A DNA stretch of 6,394 nucleotides, from the NCBI GenBank assembly GCA_947068385.1, contig CAMTBF010000225.1:1-6394 (forward strand), given 5' to 3'. The stretch is from an uncultured Lachnospiraceae bacterium (lineage in GTDB: Bacteria > Bacillota > Clostridia > Lachnospirales > Lachnospiraceae). Below, piece by piece: positions 1 through 6,253 of this stretch. Position 1 is the first letter of the stretch, and the number at the start of each line of letters is the position of its first letter. A program made the position numbers and the translations under genes. Below the pieces are notes generated by a model, which did no database searches, was not told where the DNA came from, and saw nothing but the letters and a program-made list of their open reading frames with translations.

Positions 1-53
1 TAATCGTTGATGATGGCGGCCCTGGATTCCACGGCGTCCGTCATCAACGATTA
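1..53. repeat. 13-bp perfect inverted repeat at window edge (arms 1-13 and 41-53)
   Basis: Bases 1-13 (TAATCGTTGATGA) are the exact reverse complement of bases 41-53 (TCATCAACGATTA), with a 27-base spacer. The right arm lies in codons of the chemoreceptor (reading V-I-N-D-Y). The left arm supplies the in-frame TAA at 1-3 that closes the chemoreceptor frame upstream. Because the left arm begins exactly at base 1, it may be the visible end of a longer inverted copy. Possible readings are a fold-back assembly or amplification artefact at a contig end, a real small inversion or insertion that truncated the gene, or chance. The repeat is seen directly; its origin is inference. Confidence 0.85.
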
Positions 54-1896
54 CGTAGCGTCCGCAGAGGAGTACATGACGGCTTTCGCCCTTGGAAGGG
101 AGGTACATGACCTGCTCATGGATCCGGAGGATCAGGAGCTGCTGGCAAGCGTCCAGAAATATACGGAAGACTTTGCGGCCGTCAAGGGCATCTTCGAGGG
201 GCTCTACATTGCCACCCCGGATACCTATGTGCTGACCCATACTTCGGAACAGGCCATCGGCATCACCACCCGGTCAGGGGAATCCCTGGAACTGTTCCGG
301 AATACCATTTTGGCCCGGGAGCAGCTGACCAATTCAGGCATCATGAAATCGCCGGGCACGGGCAGCATGATACTTTCCATGTATTATCCGATCTTTGAGG
401 AGGGGGAATGCATCGGCTATGTGGGGGCAGGGGTCTATGCGGACCGGCTGATGGACGTATTGCTCGGACTGGACATCCAGGGGCTGCCGGGCAGCGAGTA
501 TGTGTTCCTGAACGTGGAGACCGGCGTCTATCTTTACCATGAGAAGGAAGAGCTGCTGAACACGGAGACGGAGGACAGCGGCTATCAGGAGATCATCCGC
601 AGGATCAAGGAGGACGGCGGCACCCAGGCCGGCACCTATGCCTATGAGGACGAAGGCGGCGTGGAGCAGATGGTGGTATACAAGTATCTGAAGGACCGCG
701 GATGGGTGTTCATGGTGCGGGACAATGCGGCGGAGGTATACGGGGCCCTGTCGGAGGTGCGCTTCGCGGTGGGTACGGTCTGCGGGGCAGTGGCGGTGGT
801 CATCATCCTGGTGACGCTCCTCATACTATATCGCCAGGGCAAGGAGCTCATGGCTGTGGAGAGGGCCATCCGGCATCTGGGCAGCCTGAGCCTCTCCGCC
901 GACCAGGAGCTGGAGCGGTTCTACGGCAGGAAGGATGAAATCGGCATGATCGCGCAGACGATACATGATGTCTGCGGCTATCTGCGCAAGACGGTGGAGG
1001 ATATGGGACGGATCCTGGGAGAGATGGCGGACGGGAACATTGCCGTGGACGTGGTCAGGAACGAGACGTTCTACATAGGCGATTTCAGGATCCTGGCAGA
1101 GAGCCTGAAGACCATCCGCACCAATCTGACCAAGCTGATGCGGGATATTTCCCATATTTCAAACCAGGTGGATACCGGGGCGGAGCAGCTCTCGGCGGGC
1201 GTCCATGTGCTTTCCCAGGGGGCCGTGGAGCAATCGGCATCCGTGGAGGGGCTGGCGGCGAACGTGACACAGATCACGGCCCAGATAAAGGACAGCACCG
1301 TATGCTGCCATGACGCAAGCGAGCTGGTGGACAAGGCCAACGGCTACGCTGCGGAGGCCGATGCGAAGATGGCGCAGCTGAAGGTGGCCACAGAGAATAT
1401 CCAGCAGTCCTCCGCCAAGATAGGGAGCATCATAAAGACCATTGAGGACATCGCGTTCCAGACCAACATCCTGGCGCTGAACGCCGCGGTGGAAGCGGCC
1501 CATGCCGGTGAGGCGGGCAGGGGCTTCGCCGTGGTGGCGGAGGAGGTGCGCAGCCTTGCCGCCGAGTCCGGGGAGGCCGTCCAGAGCACCAGCGTCCTGA
1601 TCGGGGGATCCGTGCAGGATGTGAATACGGGGACGGCTGCCGCAGGCGATGTCATATCCGCGGTGCAGATCATCAACGAATGCATCCAGTCCATTAAGAC
1701 GCTCATGGACGAACTGGCCCTGGCAAGCGTGCGCCAGTCGGAGATGATCGTATCCGTGGAGGAGGGGATCCGGGAAATCGAGAGGGTGGTACAGACGAAC
1801 TCCGCCGTGGCGGAGGAAAGCGCCTCGGTCTCCAGGGAGCTGTCGGACCAGGCCAGGATACTGAACGGCCTGATCGGCCAGTTTCGGGTGCAGTGA
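7..1896 (+). CDS. methyl-accepting chemotaxis protein with Cache sensor, apparently lacking its N-terminal membrane helix
   Basis: This is a membrane chemoreceptor that would pass an extracellular signal to CheA/CheW. Numbered from the TTG at 7 (629 aa), residues 1 to about 250 resemble the extracellular dCache-type region of Firmicutes receptors ([14 protein letters not shown], then two mixed alpha/beta segments). A membrane helix spans about 254-277, and a HAMP-like linker about 282-330 (DEIGMIAQ from 310). The long helical signalling domain has its conserved hairpin tip at about 479-512 ([23 protein letters not shown]). The C-terminus is [11 protein letters not shown], without the NWETF-type tether for CheR/CheB. 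The family normally starts with a cytoplasmic tail and a first membrane helix; neither is present, and TAA at 1-3 blocks extension. No Shine-Dalgarno can be seen, so the true start is probably outside or disrupted. The R-x-W-Y amino-acid-binding signature of many dCache sensors is not evident, so the ligand is unknown. The family call is firm; intactness is doubtful. Confidence 0.92.
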   Translation: MMMAALDSTASVINDYVASAEEYMTAFALGREVHDLLMDPEDQELLASVQKYTEDFAAVKGIFEGLYIATPDTYVLTHTSEQAIGITTRSGESLELFRNTILAREQLTNSGIMKSPGTGSMILSMYYPIFEEGECIGYVGAGVYADRLMDVLLGLDIQGLPGSEYVFLNVETGVYLYHEKEELLNTETEDSGYQEIIRRIKEDGGTQAGTYAYEDEGGVEQMVVYKYLKDRGWVFMVRDNAAEVYGALSEVRFAVGTVCGAVAVVIILVTLLILYRQGKELMAVERAIRHLGSLSLSADQELERFYGRKDEIGMIAQTIHDVCGYLRKTVEDMGRILGEMADGNIAVDVVRNETFYIGDFRILAESLKTIRTNLTKLMRDISHISNQVDTGAEQLSAGVHVLSQGAVEQSASVEGLAANVTQITAQIKDSTVCCHDASELVDKANGYAAEADAKMAQLKVATENIQQSSAKIGSIIKTIEDIAFQTNILALNAAVEAAHAGEAGRGFAVVAEEVRSLAAESGEAVQSTSVLIGGSVQDVNTGTAAAGDVISAVQIINECIQSIKTLMDELALASVRQSEMIVSVEEGIREIERVVQTNSAVAEESASVSRELSDQARILNGLIGQFRVQ

Positions 1897-1979
1897 GCCG
1901 CGAGGCGGGCAAACTCCCCATGCCGGGCGGAGGGAAGGTCCGGCTGAGGAATATAGGATCGAGGAAAGGAGAGAGATGG

Positions 1980-2060
1980 ATGAAGCAGAAGACCACAGGG
2001 GCCTTATTTGCGAACGGGCCCAAGCTCTTCATTGCCCATGCAGAAATCGCGGGCATATAG
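1980..2060 (+). CDS. possible 26-residue leader peptide
   Basis: An ATG at 1980 opens a 26-codon frame, MKQKTTGALFANGPKLFIAH and then AEIAGI, ending in TAG at 2058-2060. AAAGGAG at 1965-1971 sits 8 bases upstream, a well-placed Shine-Dalgarno. The peptide has a basic start and a mildly hydrophobic remainder and resembles nothing I recognise. Its stop codon lies inside an arm of the inverted repeats at 2031-2105, so a translating ribosome would interfere with those structures, which is the arrangement of a leader-peptide attenuator. A second ATG at 1976 opens an overlapping 34-codon frame ending at 2080 and is less well spaced. Expression is unproven, and the good ribosome binding site is the only strong support. 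Confidence 0.3.
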   Translation: MKQKTTGALFANGPKLFIAHAEIAGI

Positions 2061-2078
2061 GAATCTGCATGGGCCAAT
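2031..2078. repeat. inverted repeat / hairpin A upstream of the CD3324-like gene
   Basis: Bases 2034-2044 (GCCCATGCAGA) pair perfectly with 2064-2074 (TCTGCATGGGC). With C2075 bulged out, the stem extends by ATT (2031-2033) against AAT (2076-2078), giving 14 pairs around a loop of about 19 bases. No T-run follows on either strand, so it is not a standard intrinsic terminator. It could be an RNA hairpin in a leader or an operator-like DNA palindrome. TTGCCC at 2032-2037 and TATAGG at 2056-2061, 18 bases apart, form a weak promoter-like pair inside it, in which case the repeat would act as DNA. The repeat is directly visible; its role is not known. Confidence 0.75.
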
Positions 2079-2105
2079 AGCACTATATGCTCTGCTGTTT
2101 CTGCA
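2039..2105. repeat. compound hairpin B, mutually exclusive with hairpin A
   Basis: TGCAGAAA at 2039-2046 is the reverse complement of TTTCTGCA at 2098-2105. Nested inside, GCATATAG at 2053-2060 is the reverse complement of CTATATGC at 2083-2090. The two 8-bp helices stack across an internal loop of 6 and 7 bases. The left arm shares 2039-2044 with the left arm of hairpin A, so both cannot form together. This gives a two-state switch shape 60-130 bases ahead of the small regulator gene. There is no recognisable riboswitch family core. Regulation is inference. Confidence 0.55.
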
Positions 2106-2150
2106 CTTTATTCATGATGCCTGACAATGCTTGGATAAGGAGCGGGAAAC

Positions 2151-2159
2151 GGAGGAAAG
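2151..2159 (+). promoter_or_regulatory. ribosome binding site that fixes the start at 2167
   Basis: GGAGGAAAG lies 7 bases before the ATG at 2167 (11 from its GGAGG core). The upstream TTG at 2131 has no comparable site. This favours 2167, where the protein begins MKYVNA as other CD3324-type proteins do. Confidence 0.75.
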
Positions 2160-2166
2160 CATTCCG

Positions 2167-2424
2167 ATGAAATATGTAAATGCAGCAGAGATATTGCCGG
2201 AGGGGCTACTGAGGGAGCTCCAGACCTATATCGATGGGGACGTGCTCTATGTCCCCAAGTATTCGTCCAAAGAGAAATGGGGGACCGTCAGCGGCTCCCG
2301 CAGCTTTTACGGAGAGCGCAACAGGGAGATCCGGAGGCTGTACAGGGAGGGGCGCTCCATGGAGGCGCTGTCGGAGGAATACGGCCTGGCGCATAGCACT
2401 ATCCGGAAAATCATATATGGATGA
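2167..2424 (+). CDS. CD3324 family small helix-turn-helix protein
   Basis: This 85-residue protein begins MKYVNAAEILPEGLLRELQTYIDGDVLYVPK and has a KEKWG motif at about 35-39, followed by SGSR and a basic C-terminal helical region. These are the hallmarks of the clostridial CD3324 family, related to Mor-type transcription activators. Residues about 52-83 (RNREIRRLY, then SMEALSEEYGLAHSTIRKII) fit a helix-turn-helix with the recognition helix at HSTIRKII. It is therefore a probable cytoplasmic DNA-binding protein; targets and effector are unknown. The length is normal for the family. The start at 2167 is chosen over the in-frame TTG at 2131 because of the ribosome binding site at 2151-2159 and the family's usual N-terminus. 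A strong terminator follows 4 bases after its stop, so it is probably transcribed alone or with the leader region at 1980-2105. Control of the adjacent exporter is only suggested by position. Confidence 0.85.
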   Translation: MKYVNAAEILPEGLLRELQTYIDGDVLYVPKYSSKEKWGTVSGSRSFYGERNREIRRLYREGRSMEALSEEYGLAHSTIRKIIYG

Positions 2425-2428
2425 CGTT

Positions 2429-2465
2429 AAGGGCGCTCGCCGGGAATGGCGGGCGTCTTTTCTTT
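2429..2465 (+). terminator. intrinsic terminator after the CD3324-like gene
   Basis: Bases 2429-2441 pair with 2448-2460 around a 6-base loop (GGGAAT), giving 13 pairs of which three are G-T wobbles. A T-rich tail (TTTTCTTT, 2458-2465) follows at once. This is a textbook Rho-independent terminator. It lies inside the longest possible frame of the next gene, which argues that the exporter gene starts further downstream and has its own promoter. Confidence 0.9.
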
Positions 2466-2509
2466 GGCCGATCCTTCTGCCCAAATTCGTTTATAATCGT
2501 TTTGGATAC

Positions 2510-2538
2510 TTGTAGGACGCTCCTGCTTTTTCTAAAAT
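2510..2538 (+). promoter_or_regulatory. candidate promoter for the ABC exporter operon
   Basis: TTGTAG (2510-2515) and TAAAAT (2533-2538) are separated by 17 bases, placing a start near 2545 and leaving a leader of about 38 bases before the ATG at 2583. The -10 matches 5 of 6 consensus positions and the -35 only 3 of 6. A perfect TATAAT at 2492-2497 also exists but has no convincing -35 at the right distance. A promoter is expected here because a terminator precedes it. Confidence 0.4.
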
Positions 2539-2582
2539 ATGCTTACGGAATCTTCCGGGACAAAGTGGACGGATTGGAAGGG

Positions 2583-4400
2583 ATGGGGAAGAGGATGGGG
2601 ATTTTGGCGTCCGTGAGGACTATGGGCAGGACAGCGCTTGCCATTGATAAGAAGAGCCTGCTGACAGGCATCGCCTACCACCTGGTCAAGCAGCTCATGA
2701 ATGTATTCTACGGCGTGTATTTCATCCGGATGATACTGGCGGGGCTGGAGACCGGGCGGGGCTTGGGGCATATCCTGGCGGTGCTTGGAATGATGCTTGG
2801 AATCAATATTTTGTTCGGGCGGTTCGACCAGTACTATAAGAATGTCTTCCTGCCTGTTTTCCGGCTGAAGGCCGACAGCTATATGAACGAAAGGGTCATG
2901 GAAAAGGCCAATGCCATGCCCTACGATATGGCCAATTCTCCTTCGGAGCTGGACCGGTACGGCAGGGTCCTGGAAAATTCCTCCGGGATGATGATACAGA
3001 TGTATCAGTCTTTCTGCCAGGTCTGCGGCCTGGCGGAGGCGTTTGCCATGATTCTGTTCTATCTTGTGCGCACGGACGTGTTCGCTGTGGCTTTTTCCGC
3101 TTTTCCGCTGCTGTACTCCTATTTCCTGGGGGAAAGGAGCGCGGAGCTCGGCTATGAGCTGAATAAGAAGGTGTCCTCCGCCGCCCGGAGGAAGGAGTAT
3201 GCCCGGCGGGTGCACTACCTGCGGGAGTATGCGGCGGAGATGCGGACCTCCGGCATAGGGCGCGTGGTGCGGGGAATCTACAGAGAGGGCTCCGGGCAGA
3301 CGGTGGCCGCATACCGCAGGGAGGGAAAGAGGATGGCGGTGTACGGGTTCCTGGAGCTGCTTTCAGGGGACGCGCTGTCCATGGCGCTGCCCCTTGGGTA
3401 TGTGGCGGTCCGCATGCTCTGCGGGGCAAGGTATCTGCTGGGCGATTTCATTGGGATTACCCAGGCCATAAGCATTTTCAGCTCGGATGTGGAGTGGATG
3501 CTGGATACGGCCCTGGAGATGAAGGAGGCATCTTTGTACCTAAACGAGTATACGGCGTATCTGGCAGGGGATTCGGCAGGGCATTTGTCAGAGGATGTGC
3601 CGGGAGCCGGACGGGAGCTTGGCCCAGGCGGGCCCTTCCGCATCACCTTCGACCATGTGAGGTACCGTTATCCCGGGAGCCCGGAAAGCGGCTTCGCTCT
3701 TGACGATGTATCTGTAGACATCAGGAGCGGAGAGAGGATTGCCATAGTGGGAAAGAACGGGGCGGGGAAAAGCACCTTTGTGTCCCTCCTGGTGAACCTG
3801 ATCTCCTGCAGCGGCGGAAGAATCACGCTGAACGGCAGGGATTTGGATGCTTACGACAGAGAAGAACTGAAGTCCTTCTTCGGAGTGGTGTGCCAGGATT
3901 ACCGAATCTATCCCGTCTCTGTCCGGGACAATGTATCCATGGGCGGCGGGGCCGGAGACCGGGATATCAGGGACGCCCTGGAAAAGGTAGGGCTTGGGGA
4001 GAGGATTCCGGACATAGATGCCGTCATCGGGAAGGAGATCCATGGGGAAGGGCTCGTGCTGTCGGGCGGGGAGCGGCAGCGGCTGGCCCTGGCCCGGGTG
4101 ATCGCGAACCCGTACCCGGTGGTGGTGCTGGACGAGCCCACCAGCGCCCTGGACGCGCTGACGGAGCGGGACATGAACCGGCTGATACTGGATGCCCTGA
4201 GGGGCACAGGCCGTACCCTGCTGTTCATCTCCCACAAGCTTTCCACCACCAGGCTGGTAGACCGGATACTGGTCTTTGACGGCGGCAGGCTGGTGGAGGA
4301 GGGGGATCATGCCGCGCTGATGGAAAAGAAGGGGCTCTACGCAGAAATGTATCTGGAGCAGAGCAATCTGTACAGGATGCAGGAGGGACAGGACGTATGA
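2583..4400 (+). CDS. ABC exporter half-transporter, membrane domain fused to ATPase (first subunit)
   Basis: This type IV (ABCB-like) exporter subunit would couple ATP hydrolysis to export. From the ATG at 2583 it is 605 aa. Membrane helices are likely at about 26-53, 62-80, 140-162, 164-181, 250-278 and 286-302. The ATPase domain runs from about 352 and is complete: aromatic A-loop region VRYRYPG, Walker A GKNGAGKST 390-398, Q-loop Q438, signature LSGGE 493-497, Walker B with D517 and catalytic E518, D-loop SALD 521-524, H-loop H551. The AMPYDMANSPSELDRY segment before helix 3 resembles the coupling region of peptide exporters of the NisT/McjD-like broad group, so peptide export is a fair guess, but the substrate is unknown. 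The frame is open back to 2421, but that stretch contains a terminator and reads unlike a protein start. ATGs at 2583 and 2595 are both possible; neither has an ideal Shine-Dalgarno (GGAAGGG abuts 2583). No peptidase C39 domain is present. It overlaps the next gene by ATGA. Confidence 0.9.
   Translation: MGKRMGILASVRTMGRTALAIDKKSLLTGIAYHLVKQLMNVFYGVYFIRMILAGLETGRGLGHILAVLGMMLGINILFGRFDQYYKNVFLPVFRLKADSYMNERVMEKANAMPYDMANSPSELDRYGRVLENSSGMMIQMYQSFCQVCGLAEAFAMILFYLVRTDVFAVAFSAFPLLYSYFLGERSAELGYELNKKVSSAARRKEYARRVHYLREYAAEMRTSGIGRVVRGIYREGSGQTVAAYRREGKRMAVYGFLELLSGDALSMALPLGYVAVRMLCGARYLLGDFIGITQAISIFSSDVEWMLDTALEMKEASLYLNEYTAYLAGDSAGHLSEDVPGAGRELGPGGPFRITFDHVRYRYPGSPESGFALDDVSVDIRSGERIAIVGKNGAGKSTFVSLLVNLISCSGGRITLNGRDLDAYDREELKSFFGVVCQDYRIYPVSVRDNVSMGGGAGDRDIRDALEKVGLGERIPDIDAVIGKEIHGEGLVLSGGERQRLALARVIANPYPVVVLDEPTSALDALTERDMNRLILDALRGTGRTLLFISHKLSTTRLVDRILVFDGGRLVEEGDHAALMEKKGLYAEMYLEQSNLYRMQEGQDV
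4381..4387 (+). promoter_or_regulatory. ribosome binding site for the second exporter gene
   Basis: AGGAGGG lies inside the last codons of the first exporter gene, 9 bases before the overlapping ATG at 4397. The strong site and the ATGA overlap point to translational coupling and matched production of the two subunits. Confidence 0.85.
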
Positions 4401-6214
4401 GACAAGACGGTTTATCGATTGGAAGGATCATAAAAAACAATTTTTACATGGCGGCCATCGTGTTCCGGGCGGATGCCCTCTATCTGGGCTTTGCGCTGCT
4501 GGTTCGGACGCTGTCCGCCATGGCCGGCTCGTTTCTGTATGTGTATCTGCTGGGGACTGTGCTATATCTTGTGGAAAACGGCAGGGAGCCGGGGACGATC
4601 CTCCTGTTCCTGCTGTCCGCCGTGGCGTTCCTGGGAGCGGTGTTCGCGCTGCAGGCTTATTACAGATATGACTTTGAACCTGTCCACAGAGAGCGGATCG
4701 TAAACGGGCTGCAGCAGAGGCTCTTCGATAGGCTCCAGGCTGCGGATATGGCCAATTATGATGCGGAGGAGCTGTATACGGCGGTGGCCCTGGCGAACGA
4801 GGAGATCGCAGTCCGCCCTCTGGAGGCCACGGACAATCTGTTCCGGGGGGTTGAGGGGCTGATCGCCGCCTGCGCCATCCTTGCCGGAACCATTCCCACC
4901 AATGGATTCGTGCTGGGAATCTGCATCCTCTCCTTTGCCGCGGGCATTTTCCTGACAAATGTCCAGTCCAAAAAGGAGGTCGGATACGATGAAGAGATGA
5001 AAAGGAAGGACAAGAAGCTGGCCATGCTGCGCCGTCTCCTGTATCTGCCGGAGTACGGGAAGGACAATCGGCTGAGCCATGTGCACCAGGTGTTCCTGAG
5101 GGAGTATAGGGCCACGGTGGAGGAAAAGGAAGGGATCGGGCTGGACAGCGGGAGGAGGATCGGGAACCTGGCTTTCCTGCGGAGGATGTTCTGCAGCGCT
5201 TTCTGCATTGACTTCCTGATTCCCCTGTATCTGAGCATGGCGGTCCTGCTGTGGGGAAGGCTGCCCATCTCGGCCTTCGTGGTGGCGGTCAACGCCGGGG
5301 ACCAGATGCAGAGGAAGCTGGAGGAATTCCTGGAGGTGGCGTCGGCATTCCTGAAAAACGGCAGGTTCGCCGAGAGGATACGCAATATCGACAGGATTCC
5401 CTGTGGCATCGAAGCTGCCGCCGGAGGCTGCCCTGTCCCCGAAATGCAGACATTGTCCATGGAGCAGGTCTCCTTCGCCTATCCGGACGGCACGCCGGGG
5501 CTCCAGGGGATCGACCTTGCCATCCGGAAGGGGAGCAAGGTGGCGATCGTGGGGAGGAACGGCTCCGGCAAGAGCACCTTGATAAAGCTGCTGCTGCGCT
5601 TTTACGATGCCTCCTCCGGCAGCATCCGGCAGAACGGGACGGACATACGGGAGTTTGCCGTCTCCTCCTACCGGGCCCAGTTCAGCGCTGTCTTTCAGGA
5701 CTTCAACATATATGCCGCCTCTGTCAGGGACAATGTCTGCATGGGGGAGGAGGCGGAGGAGGACAGGCTGGTGCGGGCTCTGGGGAGGGCCGGGTGGTAT
5801 GGAGGCGGTAAGGAGTGCGGCGGAGGCTGCGGCAGAGCCTATGGTGAAGGCGGCGTCCCGGATTTGGAGCTGCAGTTGACAAGGGAGCTGGACGAGGAGG
5901 GAGTCCTGTTCTCAGGCGGACAGCTGCAGCGGCTGGCGCTGGCCAGGGCCTTCTATAAAGACAGCGATATCGTCATTATGGACGAGCCTACCGCCGCCAT
6001 GGATGTGTTCTTTGAACGGGAATTCTACAGGACCGTGTTCCGGCAGCTGAAGGATAAGACGGTGATTTTCGTGTCCCACAGGCTGTCCTCCGTCACCGCA
6101 TGCGATGTGATCGTCTACATGGAGCAGGGCAGGATCCTGGAGCAGGGAACCCATGAGTACCTGATGGGCCTGCAGGGGGGATATTACCGCCTGTTCCGGG
6201 CGCAGTTTGAATAG
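4397..6214 (+). CDS. ABC exporter half-transporter (second subunit, probable heterodimer partner)
   Basis: This is a 605-residue membrane-ATPase fusion, the likely partner of the preceding gene. Membrane helices are predicted at about 28-58, 67-88, 153-166, 170-187, 262-286 and 288-300. ATPase motifs are all present: VSFAYPDG A-loop region, Walker A GRNGSGKST 386-394 (K392), Q434, signature FSGGQ 505-509, Walker B D529 with catalytic E530, D-loop AAMD 533-536, H561. The ADMANYDAEELY segment at about 116-127 matches the position of the similar MANSPSELDRY segment in the partner, though the two membrane domains otherwise differ, as expected of a heterodimer. Unusually, residues about 469-486 form a Gly/Cys-rich insert (GGGKECGGGCGRAYGEGG) between Q-loop and signature that the partner lacks. 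Both subunits keep the catalytic glutamate, so there is no obvious degenerate ATP site. The substrate is unknown; no precursor or processing gene is adjacent in this window. Confidence 0.92.
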   Translation: MRQDGLSIGRIIKNNFYMAAIVFRADALYLGFALLVRTLSAMAGSFLYVYLLGTVLYLVENGREPGTILLFLLSAVAFLGAVFALQAYYRYDFEPVHRERIVNGLQQRLFDRLQAADMANYDAEELYTAVALANEEIAVRPLEATDNLFRGVEGLIAACAILAGTIPTNGFVLGICILSFAAGIFLTNVQSKKEVGYDEEMKRKDKKLAMLRRLLYLPEYGKDNRLSHVHQVFLREYRATVEEKEGIGLDSGRRIGNLAFLRRMFCSAFCIDFLIPLYLSMAVLLWGRLPISAFVVAVNAGDQMQRKLEEFLEVASAFLKNGRFAERIRNIDRIPCGIEAAAGGCPVPEMQTLSMEQVSFAYPDGTPGLQGIDLAIRKGSKVAIVGRNGSGKSTLIKLLLRFYDASSGSIRQNGTDIREFAVSSYRAQFSAVFQDFNIYAASVRDNVCMGEEAEEDRLVRALGRAGWYGGGKECGGGCGRAYGEGGVPDLELQLTRELDEEGVLFSGGQLQRLALARAFYKDSDIVIMDEPTAAMDVFFEREFYRTVFRQLKDKTVIFVSHRLSSVTACDVIVYMEQGRILEQGTHEYLMGLQGGYYRLFRAQFE

Positions 6215-6226
6215 AGGACTTTCGGA

Positions 6227-6253
6227 GGATTTCCATGGGGGATTTCGGATTTC
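6227..6253. repeat. three GGATTTC direct repeats
   Basis: GGATTTC occurs at 6227-6233, 6240-6246 and 6247-6253, at 13- and 7-base intervals, shortly upstream of the promoter at 6267-6295. The third copy runs into the palindrome ATTTCATGAAAT (6249-6260), which overlaps GAAATTTC (6256-6263). The arrangement suggests binding sites for an activator or repressor, but the copies are short and could be chance. Confidence 0.5.

Noticed and set aside
1897..1950. Possible terminator for the chemoreceptor formed by GCCGG (1922-1926) and CCGGC (1940-1944).
   Set aside because: Only 5 pairs with a 13-base loop and no T-run follows, so it is not a convincing terminator.
2031..2080. Hairpin A as an intrinsic terminator for the chemoreceptor.
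   Set aside because: The stem is good but the following bases (CAATAGCACT) contain no T-run on the plus strand, and the minus-strand flank has none either.
2045..2090. H-type pseudoknot joining hairpin A with the GCATATAG/CTATATGC pair.
   Set aside because: The connecting loop across the 14-pair stem would be only about 4 bases, which is too short; mutually exclusive structures are more likely.
2492..2497. Perfect TATAAT as the exporter promoter -10.
   Set aside because: No acceptable -35 hexamer lies 16-18 bases upstream, and the terminator tail is immediately upstream; the 2510-2538 pair is a slightly better candidate.
2532..3215. Long minus-strand frame of 227 codons opposite the first exporter gene.
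   Set aside because: It is a mirror of a strongly supported gene; its His/Pro/Gln-rich composition has no recognisable domain.
3588..4310. Minus-strand frame of 240 codons opposite the ATPase domain of the first exporter.
   Set aside because: It is antisense to fully conserved Walker, signature and H-loop codons, and its composition is shadow-like.
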